From the NCBI GenBank assembly GCA_902789325.1, contig CADANN010000013.1, forward strand, positions 1 through 64,000: a stretch of DNA of 64,000 nucleotides, written 5' to 3'. The notes beneath the pieces were generated by a model. That model had not been told where the DNA came from. It ran no database searches and was given only the letters and a program-made list of their open reading frames with translations. The DNA comes from an uncultured Spirochaetaceae bacterium (GTDB taxonomy: Bacteria > Spirochaetota > Spirochaetia > Treponematales > Treponemataceae). Below, piece after piece: positions 35,565 to 45,660 of this stretch (position 1 is its first letter; the number at the start of each line of letters is the position of its first letter). The translations under genes and the position numbers were made by a program.

Positions 35565-36584
35565 ATGACTTTAGTTGAAATAGCAGAATACGCCCATGTT
35601 TCGATTGGAACTGTCGATAGAGTAATCCATAATCGCAAGGGAGTATCTGAAAAAACAAAGAAACTCATTCAGTCAATCATCGATGAATATGGTTATCAAC
35701 CAAATCCAATAGCGAGACAGCTAAAAAGCAATAAACCTTTTGTAATTGGAGTTCTTTTACCAACTCTTGAAAGCGGTTGCGGCTATTATAAAGCTCTTTA
35801 TGACGGAATGCTTCAAGGCGTTGAACAGTTAATGCCTTTTAAAATTGAATTGAAATTCGTTTCCTTTGATCGAATGATTGCAGGTGATGCATTTATTAAA
35901 AGCCATCAATTTTTTGAAAATCCGGATAAAATAATCGATGCATTAATTACCACACCGGTAGCACCAGAAGAACACATGGAAATAGTTTCAAAACTCAATG
36001 GCAAACCATATGTTTATATTGATACTCCGCTCGGAACTACTCAACCACTTTTAACAATTGCCCAGAATCCGTACAAAGGCGGTTACTGTGCCGGAAGAAT
36101 AATGAGAATGTTCCAGGGAAGCGGAACCTTTGCCTGCATAAGAATGTATCCATCCGGATATAACTTACGCGAAAGAATTCGTGGCTTCACAGAATATATT
36201 CAAAAAGATGCAAACTCTGTTGTTCTTGATGAGCTATATACTGATTTTTCTGATTCAGGCTTTTATAGTTTTATGCAAAATCTTTTTGAAAAACACAATG
36301 ATATAAAAGGCATTTTCGTTCCGCATGCAGAAGTAAACCTCATGTCATATTTTATTGCAGATCAGGGATTAAAAAGTCGAGTTACTGTAATCGGATATGA
36401 TTTAGTTGAACAGAATAGAGAAGGTCTTCTTGATGGCACAATAGACTGTATTATCGGGCAAAGACCAGAACAGCAGGGGGCAGATGCTGTACACAAATTA
36501 TATCAGGCGCTTATGCTGCATCAAGATATACCTTCAAGAATCGACATGCCTATTGATATTTATTTTAAAGAAAATATTATCTAA
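35565..36584 (+). CDS. LacI-family transcriptional repressor of the mgl/galK locus
   Basis: 339 aa, standard LacI length. The N-terminal helix-turn-helix reads MTLVEIAEYAHVSIGTVDRV, followed by the hinge region (GYQPNPIARQLKSNKP) and a periplasmic-binding-like sensor domain (about 60-339). It is divergent from mglBAC and 24 bp upstream of galK on the same strand, so a galactose- or glucose-type inducer is likely; the sensor sequence itself does not reveal the ligand. Likely binds the two sites at 35365-35382 and 35530-35547. No strong ribosome site precedes the ATG. Confidence 0.88.
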   Translation: MTLVEIAEYAHVSIGTVDRVIHNRKGVSEKTKKLIQSIIDEYGYQPNPIARQLKSNKPFVIGVLLPTLESGCGYYKALYDGMLQGVEQLMPFKIELKFVSFDRMIAGDAFIKSHQFFENPDKIIDALITTPVAPEEHMEIVSKLNGKPYVYIDTPLGTTQPLLTIAQNPYKGGYCAGRIMRMFQGSGTFACIRMYPSGYNLRERIRGFTEYIQKDANSVVLDELYTDFSDSGFYSFMQNLFEKHNDIKGIFVPHAEVNLMSYFIADQGLKSRVTVIGYDLVEQNREGLLDGTIDCIIGQRPEQQGADAVHKLYQALMLHQDIPSRIDMPIDIYFKENII

Positions 36585-36608
36585 ATTAATATATAAATGG
36601 AGATTAAT

Positions 36609-37805
36609 ATGTCAGATAATTTAACTTCAAAAGAATATACACCAGAAGAACTTAAAAACGCTTTCTTGAAAATGTATGGTGGAAATGAATCAGACGTAAA
36701 ACTTTATTCTTCACCAGCCAGAATCAACATTATTGGTGAGCACATTGATTACAACGGCGGAAAGGTTTTCCCGGCAAGTATTAACCGCTATCTTTACATT
36801 GCAATCCGTAAGCGCAACGATTCTAAAGTTTTGTATAATGATGCGCGATTCCCTGGCAGCTACGAATTTGATATTAACCAGACTTTCGTTTTTGATAAGG
36901 CAAATGATTATGCAAATTATCTTAATGGAATCCTTCAGCAGCTCAAAGAACGTGGATTTAAGTTTGACTGCGGCTTTGAGATTTTGATGGCATCGAACAT
37001 TCCGGCTGGCGGTGGTATTTCTTCTTCATCTGCTTTGGAATGTGGATTTGCTTACGCAGTAATTGACACCTTCGGCTTTGATCTGAATCGTGTAGAAATT
37101 GCAAAACTTGGTCAGATGAGTGAGCACAATTTTATGAACGTAAAGTGCGGAATTATGGACCAGTTCATTATTGCGACAGGCAAGAAAAATCATGCAGAAC
37201 TTCTGGATTGTAACACTCTTGAATATGAATATGTTCCCCTTGAGCTTGGAGATTACCGCTTTGTAGTTATGAACACAAATAAAGTTCGTAAACTCGCTGA
37301 TTCAAAATATAACGAACGCCGCGGACAGTGCGAACAGGCATTGAAGATTCTTCAGGATAATGGAGTGAAAGTTGGTGCATTGTGCGAACTGACTCCAGCA
37401 GACTGGGATAAATACTCAGCACTTGTTACCGACCCGATTTTAAATAAGCGTGCCCGCCACTGTATTGCAGAAAACCAGCGCGTTATCGATGCAGCTGCAA
37501 CTCTAAAAGAAGGCAACCTCGTAAAATTAGGCGAACTCTTAAATGCCAGCCACAAATCGCTGAAAGAAGATTACGAAGTAACTGGTATTGAGCTTGATAC
37601 ACTGGCTGAAACAGCACAAAAGCAGGAAGGTTGTCTTGGAGCCAGAATGACAGGAGCAGGTTTTGGTGGCTGTGCAATTGCCCTTGTTCACAAAGACAAA
37701 CTCGACTCATTCATCGAAAATGTTCAGACAACTTATGAAAAAGCCATCGGCTATAAAGCAGGCTTCTTTGTTTGTGAAACTGGCGACGGAGTGGCTAGAC
37801 TTTAA
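36609..37805 (+). CDS. galK: Galactokinase
   Basis: 398 aa from the ATG at 36609, which has GGAGA at 6 nt; an in-frame ATG at 36597 overlaps that site. GHMP kinase: SSPARINIIGEHIDYNGG (sugar-binding signature near 35), PAGGGISSSSALECG (ATP loop near 130) and a C-terminal ARMTGAGFGGCAIAL motif. Phosphorylates galactose at C1 using ATP, the first Leloir step after uptake through the divergent mgl transporter. galT and galE are not in the window. Converges with uvrB with essentially no spacer. Confidence 0.94.
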   Translation: MSDNLTSKEYTPEELKNAFLKMYGGNESDVKLYSSPARINIIGEHIDYNGGKVFPASINRYLYIAIRKRNDSKVLYNDARFPGSYEFDINQTFVFDKANDYANYLNGILQQLKERGFKFDCGFEILMASNIPAGGGISSSSALECGFAYAVIDTFGFDLNRVEIAKLGQMSEHNFMNVKCGIMDQFIIATGKKNHAELLDCNTLEYEYVPLELGDYRFVVMNTNKVRKLADSKYNERRGQCEQALKILQDNGVKVGALCELTPADWDKYSALVTDPILNKRARHCIAENQRVIDAAATLKEGNLVKLGELLNASHKSLKEDYEVTGIELDTLAETAQKQEGCLGARMTGAGFGGCAIALVHKDKLDSFIENVQTTYEKAIGYKAGFFVCETGDGVARL

Positions 37806-39803
37806 TCATTTCCCGTACTGCGCTTCAATCTCACGAATCTGATCACGAAGCGCAGCTGCCTGCTCGTATTCCATTCGGTCGGCGCAGGCAGACATTTCGG
37901 CAGTAAGCGCCTTTATCAACTTATGGCGTTCCTTAGGATTAAACAGGTTCGCTTCTTTCTTAAGCACATCCAATTCCATAGCAGCATTTGCATCTGCATC
38001 AGCTTTTTCATGCACAAGAATATCTTCAACTGCCTTAGAGATTGTCTTTGGTGTAATTCCGTGTTCTTTATTATAGGCTTCCTGAACTTCACGACGATGC
38101 TTAGTTTCTTTTACAGCAGCTTCCATTGCAGGACTCATATGATCGGCATACATCACAACTTTGCCTTCAGCGTTGCGAGCCGCACGACCAATAATCTGAA
38201 TCAAGGATGTCTCAGATCTTAAAAATCCGATTTTATCTGCATCCAGAATTGCAATAAATGAAACTTCAGGTAAGTCGATTCCTTCTCGAAGCAGGTTAAT
38301 ACCAATCAGAACATCAATTTCACCAGTTCTCAAAGACTTCAAAATCTCCACACGCTCAAATGTATCAATTTCTGAGTGAATATATTTTACCTTAAGTTTA
38401 AGTTCTGTCAGATAGTCAGTGAGATCCTCTGCCATCTTCTTGGTAAGGGTTAGGATTAAACTGCGTTCGTGGCGGTCGATTCTCTCGCGAACTTCCTTGT
38501 AAATATCTTCCATCTGCCCTTCACTCGGACGAATCTCAACAATAGGATCAAGCAAGCCTGTTGGACGAATCAGCTGTTCTACAACCTGAGTACTCTGCTT
38601 TATTTCTTCGGCACGCGGAGTCGCAGTAACATAAATTATCTGATTCATCTTGGCGTCAAACTCAGCCTTCTTAAGAGGACGGTTATCAAAAGCCGAAGGA
38701 AGTCGGAATCCAAAATCAATCAGGTTCTGCTTACGACTGCGGTCACCTTCGTACATTGCACCAATCTGAGGGACAGAAACGTGAGCCTCATCTATCATGC
38801 ACAAAAAATCATCCGGAAAATAATGAAGCAGAGTTGCAGGAGGTTCACCTCTTGCACGCCCTGAAATAGGACCAGAATAATTTTCAATTCCAGGGCAAGT
38901 TCCCATCTCCCGAAGCATTTCAATATCATAAGTAGTGCGGGTTTTAAGACGTTCAGCCTCAAGCATTTTGCCAGCGGCACGCAGTTCTTCTACCCGCTCA
39001 TTCATTTCGTTTTCAATACGACCGGTTGCCTCTATCAGCTTATCTTGAGGAACAACAAAGTGCTTTGCCGGATAGAAAACCGTTTCATCAAGTTCGCCGG
39101 TTACACTTCTATCTAATACATTAAAACGTTGAATACGGACAACTTCTTCCCAATCCAAAAGAATTCTGTAAGCTTCATCTGTTTCCATGTATGGAGGGAA
39201 TACTTCAATTACATCGCCCTTAATGCGGAAGTTGCCACGCTCAAGTACATTATCGTTTCGCGAATACTGCATCGAAATCAATTTATTCGCAAACTTTTTA
39301 GGATCAAAAGTCTGTCCTGTTTCAACATGAACACGCATTCCTTTGTACACATCAGGCATACCAAGACCGTAAATACAGCTGACGGTTGCAACTACAATTA
39401 CGTCACGGCGTTCCATAAGGCTGTAAGTTGCCGCAAGACGCATCTGGTCAATTTCGCGGTTTATATCGCAATCTTTTTCGATGTAAAGGTCGCGAGCTGC
39501 AACATAAGCTTCCGGCTGATAATAATCATAATATGAGACAAAATATTCTACTGCATTATTCGGAAAGAAAGATTTGAACTCGCGGTAAAGCTGAGCTGAA
39601 AGAGTTTTGTTATGACTGATAATCAGAGTTGGCCGCTGAACCTTTTCAATAATTTTTGCCATTGTAAAGGTTTTACCAGAACCGGTAACGCCCTTAAGAG
39701 TCTGAAATTTATCGCCCCGCAAAAATCCTTCTGAGAGCTTTTCTATAGCCTGTCCCTGATCCCCACTAGGCTCAAACGGCGATACAACTTCAAATTTCCG
39801 CAT
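37806..39803 (-). CDS. uvrB: Excinuclease ABC subunit B
   Basis: 665 aa, complete. DNA-damage-verifying helicase-like subunit of UvrABC nucleotide excision repair. Walker A GVTGSGKTF near residue 38-46, the DNA-gripping beta-hairpin around YYDYYQPEAYV, helicase motifs DEAHVS and GRAARN, and a C-terminal UVR motif (LTAEMSACADRMEYEQAAAL) that contacts UvrC. AGGATG ribosome site. The HtrA-like protease stop is 8 bp upstream, so radC, htrA and uvrB form one minus-strand unit. Confidence 0.96.
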   Translation of the reverse strand: MRKFEVVSPFEPSGDQGQAIEKLSEGFLRGDKFQTLKGVTGSGKTFTMAKIIEKVQRPTLIISHNKTLSAQLYREFKSFFPNNAVEYFVSYYDYYQPEAYVAARDLYIEKDCDINREIDQMRLAATYSLMERRDVIVVATVSCIYGLGMPDVYKGMRVHVETGQTFDPKKFANKLISMQYSRNDNVLERGNFRIKGDVIEVFPPYMETDEAYRILLDWEEVVRIQRFNVLDRSVTGELDETVFYPAKHFVVPQDKLIEATGRIENEMNERVEELRAAGKMLEAERLKTRTTYDIEMLREMGTCPGIENYSGPISGRARGEPPATLLHYFPDDFLCMIDEAHVSVPQIGAMYEGDRSRKQNLIDFGFRLPSAFDNRPLKKAEFDAKMNQIIYVTATPRAEEIKQSTQVVEQLIRPTGLLDPIVEIRPSEGQMEDIYKEVRERIDRHERSLILTLTKKMAEDLTDYLTELKLKVKYIHSEIDTFERVEILKSLRTGEIDVLIGINLLREGIDLPEVSFIAILDADKIGFLRSETSLIQIIGRAARNAEGKVVMYADHMSPAMEAAVKETKHRREVQEAYNKEHGITPKTISKAVEDILVHEKADADANAAMELDVLKKEANLFNPKERHKLIKALTAEMSACADRMEYEQAAALRDQIREIEAQYGK

Positions 39804-39811
39804 GACACATC

Positions 39812-41080
39812 CTAACTTTCAACAAGCTTAATCTTCAGTGTAACATCTTTACGATTTCTTCGAACAATAACTGTAACTACATCTCCTGCACGTTTGCTTT
39901 CAAGTGCCGAATAATAATCAGCCAGAGATGTTACCGCAATATTATCAATCTGAGTAATTACATCACCACCAATGTAGATGATATCTCGTCGCGACCCATA
40001 ATAAGCCGCCTCAGTTCCGCCCTTCAAGCCCGCGCTTTCTGCATTACCGCCGCGCTTTACTTCCGAAACCAGAACACCAGTTGCAATATCAAGACCAGCA
40101 TACTGTGCAATACGACGGCTCATCTGAATTACAGTCGCATCAAGGGTACCACGATGTACTTTTCCATATTTTATCAAATCAGCTACAACACGAATTGCTG
40201 TAGTAGAAGGAACCGCAAACCCAACACCTGCAGAACTTCCGCTGCTAGACTGAATCATCGTGTTAATACCTATCATCTTTCCACTTGTATCAAGCAAAGG
40301 ACCACCAGAGTTACCAGGATTGATTGCCGCATCAGTCTGAACCATATCGCGGATAATCCTGTTATTTGAATTCTGAATAGGTCGGCCGAGCCCCGAAACA
40401 ATACCGGTTGTCATAGTACGTTCCAAACCGAACGGGTTACCAATTGCAATTACACGCTGACCAACCTTTAAGCTTGTAGAATCGCCAAAGGCAATTGTCT
40501 TAAGTTCCATTCCAGCTGGCGGAGTAAATTTAATTACCGCAAGATCGCTATCCAGATCAGTTCCAACAACTTCTGCTTCATACTGGGTTCCATCAAAAAG
40601 AGAAACATAAATCTTTGTTGCATCTGCAATTACATGAACATTTGTAAGAATGTATCCGCGCGTGTCGATTATTGAACCACTTCCGCTGCCACCATCCTGA
40701 ACATAAGGCTGAAGGAACCAGTCATAAGCGGTTACCTGAGTATTAATGTTTACTACAGCCTCATTACAAAGCGAATAAACATTGATGTTCTGAACTTCTT
40801 CCTGTGTATAGCCCGAAGTTCCGTTTCCACCAGCAACAGATATTATTGAAGCAGGATTCTGTTCCAAAAACTCAACACTATTTTCTACTGCATCAGGAAC
40901 AGTCTGCTCTGCAGCAAGCCCCTCATCTTGATTTACAACTTCTGTAACATCAGTATTTTTATCTGTATTGGTATTATTTTTCTTTGATATATTCACGCAA
41001 ATAGCCACAGTAAGTAAAACTGCAGCCACCACACTCAAGATAGTACATTTAATTAACTGAGAATGAGAATAAAGTTTCAT
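39812..41080 (-). CDS. Membrane-anchored HtrA/DegP-type serine protease
   Basis: 422 aa. One N-terminal membrane segment (about 12-30), a Thr/Asn/Glu-rich linker, a trypsin-like domain (about 100-310) with catalytic His in TNVHVIADA, Asp in DLDSDLAVIKF and Ser in NPGNSGGPLL, and a single PDZ domain (about 320-422). Envelope quality control of misfolded proteins is the usual role. No clear Shine-Dalgarno precedes the ATG at 41080. Lies between radC and uvrB in the same orientation. Confidence 0.92.
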   Translation of the reverse strand: MKLYSHSQLIKCTILSVVAAVLLTVAICVNISKKNNTNTDKNTDVTEVVNQDEGLAAEQTVPDAVENSVEFLEQNPASIISVAGGNGTSGYTQEEVQNINVYSLCNEAVVNINTQVTAYDWFLQPYVQDGGSGSGSIIDTRGYILTNVHVIADATKIYVSLFDGTQYEAEVVGTDLDSDLAVIKFTPPAGMELKTIAFGDSTSLKVGQRVIAIGNPFGLERTMTTGIVSGLGRPIQNSNNRIIRDMVQTDAAINPGNSGGPLLDTSGKMIGINTMIQSSSGSSAGVGFAVPSTTAIRVVADLIKYGKVHRGTLDATVIQMSRRIAQYAGLDIATGVLVSEVKRGGNAESAGLKGGTEAAYYGSRRDIIYIGGDVITQIDNIAVTSLADYYSALESKRAGDVVTVIVRRNRKDVTLKIKLVES

Positions 41081-41104
41081 ACTATATAATTTAATAAAAT
41101 CACG

Positions 41105-41794
41105 CTAATCCGGCAATAACTTATTCTCCAGAAAGCTGAAATAAGCCTCACGGCTGACAATTACATGATCCAAAAGCTCTATACCCATTATTACAGAAAC
41201 TTTTTTTAACTGATCAGTTACATGCAGGTCTTCTTCAGATGGTTCACAGTTTCCTGACGGATGATTATGACTCACAATTATTGCAGCCGCATTTTCTCGA
41301 ATTGCTATAGAAAATATTTCGCGCGGATGAATCAAAGTGCGATTTAACGTTCCTACAGAAACCACATGAATTTGAATGATTTCATGCCCGCCGTTTAATG
41401 TTACCAGCAGAAAATGTTCTTTATCGCAAACTGCATAACTTTTTAAAAAGGGCACAATATCTCCCGGACGTTTTACTGGTGCCCGCAAATGACTGCTTCG
41501 CCGCCTTCCAAGCTCCAGTGCCGCCGCAACCGCAAGAGCTTTTCCCTGCCCCACCCCATTGAGCATTAAAAGATTATCAACAACGTTCGGTGAATCAGAA
41601 TCATTAAGTACATCAATTATTTTTTCAGCCATAATTTCAACCGGCATTTTTTGAGTTCCAGAGCCCAAAATCAGCATTACAAGTTCCTCATCAAAAAGAA
41701 AGGAAAACCCATGCTCCATTACCTTTTCCCGAACATCAGGTTTGGGCTTATCCTTAAACACAGAATTATTTTTTCTTACTACATCTTTTCCCAT
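41105..41794 (-). CDS. radC: RadC-family JAB/MPN domain protein
   Basis: 229 aa from the ATG at 41794, which follows AGAGGA; a more upstream ATG (41869) would add 25 hydrophobic residues and lacks a site. N-terminal helix-hairpin-helix region (LLMLNGVGQGKALAVAAALELG) and a C-terminal JAB/MPN metal domain with HNHPSGNCEPSEED (JAMM-type HxH-S-D). The biochemical role is not settled in general; an involvement in repair or recombination is traditional. First gene of the radC-htrA-uvrB unit. Confidence 0.9.
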   Translation of the reverse strand: MGKDVVRKNNSVFKDKPKPDVREKVMEHGFSFLFDEELVMLILGSGTQKMPVEIMAEKIIDVLNDSDSPNVVDNLLMLNGVGQGKALAVAAALELGRRRSSHLRAPVKRPGDIVPFLKSYAVCDKEHFLLVTLNGGHEIIQIHVVSVGTLNRTLIHPREIFSIAIRENAAAIIVSHNHPSGNCEPSEEDLHVTDQLKKVSVIMGIELLDHVIVSREAYFSFLENKLLPD

Positions 41795-41899
41795 AAAATC
41801 CTCTATATATAAATTTGCAAAGATGTATAAAAAAAGGAAAAGATTTGTAAAAATTCCGGCAGAATTCACATTTTTTTTTATTTTTCCGACATTATTATT

Positions 41900-42514
41900 A
41901 TGAACGCAAAAAGATTTTTCAAAAAACTGATTTTAACTAATACACTTGTAATAACAACTCTTTTTATTTTTGCCTGTAAAACTACATCTAAACTCCCGCA
42001 AAAAATAGAACTTTCACGAGCTCTGATGGCACAAGGCCAGCTCACAGCCCCGCAACTCGCAGCATTTTTTTTAAGCCGTAATCCCGAAGCAGACCTTACT
42101 CATATCACACAGTTTGCACAATATTACATAGATGAAGCAGCTGCAGAAGGTATTAATTCTGATGCAGCTTTTGCTCAAATGTGTCTTGAAACTGGATTCT
42201 TAAAATTCGGCGGATTAGTTCAGCCGGAATTTCATAATTATTGCGGACTCGGAGCTATGGATGCCGATCATCCGGGAGAGATTTTTGAAACAGAAGAATT
42301 AGGAGTTAGAGCTCATATTCAGCATCTGCAGGCATATGCCACAACAGAAGACATTAAGCTCCATAAAGAACTTGTGGACCCGAGATATAACTGGGTCCAC
42401 AAAACAAAATACATAGAAGATATTTTTGGTCTGACAGGCACATGGGCCACAGACCCACACTACGGCGAGAAAATCGACGGACTTCTCACCGCAATGGAAG
42501 ATTTTAGCCTATAG
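41900..42514 (+). CDS. Glucosaminidase-domain lipoprotein
   Basis: 204 aa. Lipoprotein signal with Cys 26 in LFIFAC. Residues about 55-200 form a glucosaminidase domain like those of FlgJ and autolysins: INSDAAFAQMCLETGFLKFGG (Glu is the likely general acid), then FHNYCGLGAMDADHPGEIF and LGVRAHIQHLQAYAT. Predicted to cleave peptidoglycan glycan strands in the periplasm. No ribosome site is visible. Overlaps the convergent UMP kinase stop by 11 bp (42504-42514). Confidence 0.85.
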   Translation: MNAKRFFKKLILTNTLVITTLFIFACKTTSKLPQKIELSRALMAQGQLTAPQLAAFFLSRNPEADLTHITQFAQYYIDEAAAEGINSDAAFAQMCLETGFLKFGGLVQPEFHNYCGLGAMDADHPGEIFETEELGVRAHIQHLQAYATTEDIKLHKELVDPRYNWVHKTKYIEDIFGLTGTWATDPHYGEKIDGLLTAMEDFSL

Positions 42515-43202
42515 TTGTACCAAAATATTCCTTATCTTCAAGAATAGCCTGTATATTTGGAATATTTTTTCCACCGGCACAAATTACTTTCATACCAAGT
42601 TCACTAGCCTTTTTTGATGCAATCGGATCAAACGGACAGTTCTTTCCAGGAGTCCATTCATCACCAACCATCTTACGGAAGTCAGCCCAGCTGATTGTAT
42701 CAAGAGGCTTAGCATCCGGATTTTTTCTTGGGTCATCTGTATAAACCTTTTCAATATTAGAAAGATTTACGATTGTCTTTGCATCAAATTTTTCACCAAG
42801 ATAAACAGCATCTGTATCTGTAGAAAATCCAGGTTTCCAGCCAGAAGCAACAAGCACCTGTCCATCAAAGCTCAAATCTTCAACAGTAGGATTATAAACA
42901 ACATCATTTTTGCAGTAGTCGCCAAAACATGCTTTCAAAAGCTGAGCATTCAGCCTTGTTGCCATAATTCCAATCCAGTCTGCAGCATTAGCATCAAAAG
43001 CATCACCTGTCTTTTCGCAAACTTCTTTCAAACCATTCTGATATACACGTGCTGGAGCTCCACCGCCGGCAACAAGAATCAAACGATTCTGCTTATCGGC
43101 ATCAAGCCACTTTTTACACATTGTTACAAACTCACTCAAAAAAGCACTGTCTGGTTTGTCCGGAGCAATAATCGAACCACCTACAGATAAAATCTTTGTC
43201 AT
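42504..43202 (-). CDS. pyrH: UMP kinase, archaeal-type
   Basis: 232 aa from the ATG at 43202, 6 nt after TGGAGG; an earlier ATG (43214) overlaps the upstream stop. Amino-acid-kinase fold: SVGGSIIAPDKP (phosphate loop), LILVAGGGAPARVYQ and GWKPGFSTDTDAVYLGEK. The sequence is closer to the archaeal/spirochaete UMP kinase group than to enterobacterial PyrH. Converts UMP to UDP with ATP. It follows the sigma/anti-sigma/TIG operon with no gap, so it probably shares that transcript. Confidence 0.88.
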   Translation of the reverse strand: MTKILSVGGSIIAPDKPDSAFLSEFVTMCKKWLDADKQNRLILVAGGGAPARVYQNGLKEVCEKTGDAFDANAADWIGIMATRLNAQLLKACFGDYCKNDVVYNPTVEDLSFDGQVLVASGWKPGFSTDTDAVYLGEKFDAKTIVNLSNIEKVYTDDPRKNPDAKPLDTISWADFRKMVGDEWTPGKNCPFDPIASKKASELGMKVICAGGKNIPNIQAILEDKEYFGTTIG

Positions 43203-43213
43203 AACGACCTCCA

Positions 43214-44923
43214 TTAATAAACACCCTTCACTACCGGCACTGACCAGTAGCTGCTATATTTTGCTGTATCTTTATTTGCTTCTTCCCAAATAGACTGCAA
43301 GGCAAAGCTTCTCGGTTGCTGCACAATTTTACTGTCTGCACTGAATGGTTTCAACTGACTCCAGCCACGAGAGAAGAGAATATGATGAGAATCCATATTA
43401 CCAAAATAATATTCTCTATCATTCTCGCTTTCACTTTCAGTCCATTTTTTATATTCTAAGCCGGCTCCCAAAGCAGGATCACAAGGAACCCAGCCAACGC
43501 GGTCAATATAGAATTCACACCACCAGTGAGACTGAGTCTGCAAATCCTGATTAACAAGAATACCGCCATCAGTATAAGCAGGAACTTCCGCTGCTCTCAA
43601 CAGTGCTGTATAAATTACTGCAAAGTCATAAGCATCACCACTTCCAGATTTGATTAAATCCAACGGATCAGCATCTCCCTTGCGAACCTTTGACTGAACC
43701 TTAAAGTTGTCGCACATATAATTATAAATCAGCTTTGCCTTGTTGTAAGCATTTTTTTCTTTACCAATTATTTTTGCACAAAGTTCAGTTACTTCAGTTC
43801 TATCACTTGGAACAAGAGCATCGGCCCGTAAAGCTCCGCTCAAAAGATTCTTTTCTGTATTTTTATAACCGCCAATTTTCACTGGATTAATTTTAGTTCT
43901 AACCTCAAAAACAGGCAGTACAAAATTCTGGCGGAATACACTCTTAGGAGTATTATTGCGGTTTCTTGTAATCTGATGAATCAAATTATTCTGATAATTC
44001 ATCAGGATAGGCTCCGGCGAAGTTTCTGTAATCTGAACCTCAGGCTGAGCCGGGCAAGTATAAGGAACTGGACATCTCAAAGTAATTGTAGAAACATCAT
44101 CAGAAACAACATCTGCAATATCAGCCGTATACTGAATTAAATAAATTTTTTTATTGATGTATTCCTTACGCCCTGCATCTGTATTTATATTCAGTTCTTT
44201 CGGATCTGATTTTTCGCGGCCAGTATCAACAATCACAACACCGCTGCTTGCACCATCAGGAACTCGAACACTGATTTCTGTATTAGACCAGGAAACATAA
44301 TCAAAATCTTCTTCACTGGCAGGAATCATATTTTCAGTGAGCATAACCATATTTTTATAATCTGCTTCACTGATTTTATTATTACAGTCCATAGTAAAAA
44401 GAACCTTAGACTGATTTTTTGACTCACCAAAATTGTTACCGGTAATTACAAGTAATTCGCCAACATTTACCTTATCCGCAGAAAGCAAGGTTATAACAGG
44501 CTTTGTTACCTGCTGAACAGCTGGAACTGGAACTGGAATATCAACTTCATTTGCAAAAAGTGCAGGCTTAGAACGTTCTTCTTTAGTTCCAACTACAACA
44601 AGTCCGTCTTTTACATTTGCAGGCAAAACGATTTTTATACAATTATCAGACCAGGAAATATAAGAGCTGGCTGTAAGCTTTGCGCCCGCAATTTCCACAT
44701 AGCTCATATCGCGGACATCACCAAAATTTTCGCCGTTTATTACAACAAGGTCGCCCGGAGCGCCAACAGGAGGAACAATTGAATGAATAACAGGAACCGG
44801 CTTAGTTCTATAGTTAAATACAAAAATCGAACCAAGCACTACCAGAATAACAAAAATGCCGATAATCCAGCGCAAAAGCGGGTACCGGCGAAATGAATAA
44901 CTAAATTTTCCAGAAGAGTCCAC
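43214..44923 (-). CDS. Membrane TIG-domain protein with transglutaminase-like fold lacking the catalytic Cys
   Basis: 569 aa. GTG start that shares a base with the anti-sigma stop (TAGTG). One membrane helix (about 19-41), then two IPT/TIG beta-sandwich domains (about 48-115, starting PVIHSIVPPVGAPGD, and about 130-235 with ITGNNFGESKNQSK), a beta-rich linker, and a transglutaminase-like core (about 380-545). The Cys motif reads SGSGDAYDFAVIYTALLRAAEVPAY with Ala at the Cys position; His (HWWCEFY) and Asp (CDPALGAG) remain. Hence probably non-catalytic and binding-type. It is anchored outside the inner membrane and encoded with a sigma/anti-sigma pair, so it could sense or modify envelope structure. 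Confidence 0.75.
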   Translation of the reverse strand: MDSSGKFSYSFRRYPLLRWIIGIFVILVVLGSIFVFNYRTKPVPVIHSIVPPVGAPGDLVVINGENFGDVRDMSYVEIAGAKLTASSYISWSDNCIKIVLPANVKDGLVVVGTKEERSKPALFANEVDIPVPVPAVQQVTKPVITLLSADKVNVGELLVITGNNFGESKNQSKVLFTMDCNNKISEADYKNMVMLTENMIPASEEDFDYVSWSNTEISVRVPDGASSGVVIVDTGREKSDPKELNINTDAGRKEYINKKIYLIQYTADIADVVSDDVSTITLRCPVPYTCPAQPEVQITETSPEPILMNYQNNLIHQITRNRNNTPKSVFRQNFVLPVFEVRTKINPVKIGGYKNTEKNLLSGALRADALVPSDRTEVTELCAKIIGKEKNAYNKAKLIYNYMCDNFKVQSKVRKGDADPLDLIKSGSGDAYDFAVIYTALLRAAEVPAYTDGGILVNQDLQTQSHWWCEFYIDRVGWVPCDPALGAGLEYKKWTESESENDREYYFGNMDSHHILFSRGWSQLKPFSADSKIVQQPRSFALQSIWEEANKDTAKYSSYWSVPVVKGVY

Positions 44924-45660
44924 TAACGTCTGCCTGATACAAATTCCACAGGAAGATTAATTTCTGTAGTTACAGGAAAATCTCCCATACCTGGAACTGT
45001 AATTTTGATATTAATTGCTTCGTCCTGAAAATCTGGTCTTAACACATCAACATCATTCACATTCTTTGTGAAAGAAGGAACAGCCTTTCTCTTATTTTCA
45101 GATGACAAAACTACATCCTTTATATTACCAGAAACAACCACACTTCTTCCACTATCAAATGAAACATTATTTCCAGAAGCTTTACTGCCAGTTGAAACAG
45201 TAGTAATTGGAACTGATGAACCAACTCCGTTTCCAACAGAATGAATTAAAGGAGAATTGATTACAGTAGAAGCAACTGTAGCTGTATTTTCAGAACCAGC
45301 TTTTACTCCTGAAGATTTAAATCCCAAAGGAAGAACAAGTGCAAGGACTGCCGCCGCTGCAACGCCCGAAGCGACATAACTGATTACTTTAAACGGAGAT
45401 TTCTGTGGAACCTTACCAATATTGCGGCTATAAGCCATCTTAATCTGGAGACGCTGAAAGCTTTCGTCCATAAAATGAGAATCAAGATTCAAGGAATCGG
45501 AATCAGCCTTAAAAAGCGCACTTACAGCCTTTAACTGTTCAAGCTCTTTACGGCATTTTTCACAATGAGAAATATGAAGCTCATACTCAGCCTTGTAGTT
45601 TTCAGGCAGCTCACCATCGAGGTATACGGAATGAATATCTTTACTCGGGCAAAAAGACAT
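44923..45660 (-). CDS. Zinc-finger (zf-HC2) membrane anti-sigma factor
   Basis: 245 aa. N-terminal anti-sigma domain with HISHCEKC (HxxxCxxC zinc motif near residues 30-37), one membrane helix (about 88-111: SYVASGVAAAAVLALVLPLG) and an extracytoplasmic Ser/Thr/Val-rich part. Holds the ECF sigma factor encoded just upstream; their genes overlap by 20 bp. Signal release likely uses regulated proteolysis. AGGAGA ribosome site inside the sigma gene end. Confidence 0.9.
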   Translation of the reverse strand: MSFCPSKDIHSVYLDGELPENYKAEYELHISHCEKCRKELEQLKAVSALFKADSDSLNLDSHFMDESFQRLQIKMAYSRNIGKVPQKSPFKVISYVASGVAAAAVLALVLPLGFKSSGVKAGSENTATVASTVINSPLIHSVGNGVGSSVPITTVSTGSKASGNNVSFDSGRSVVVSGNIKDVVLSSENKRKAVPSFTKNVNDVDVLRPDFQDEAINIKITVPGMGDFPVTTEINLPVEFVSGRR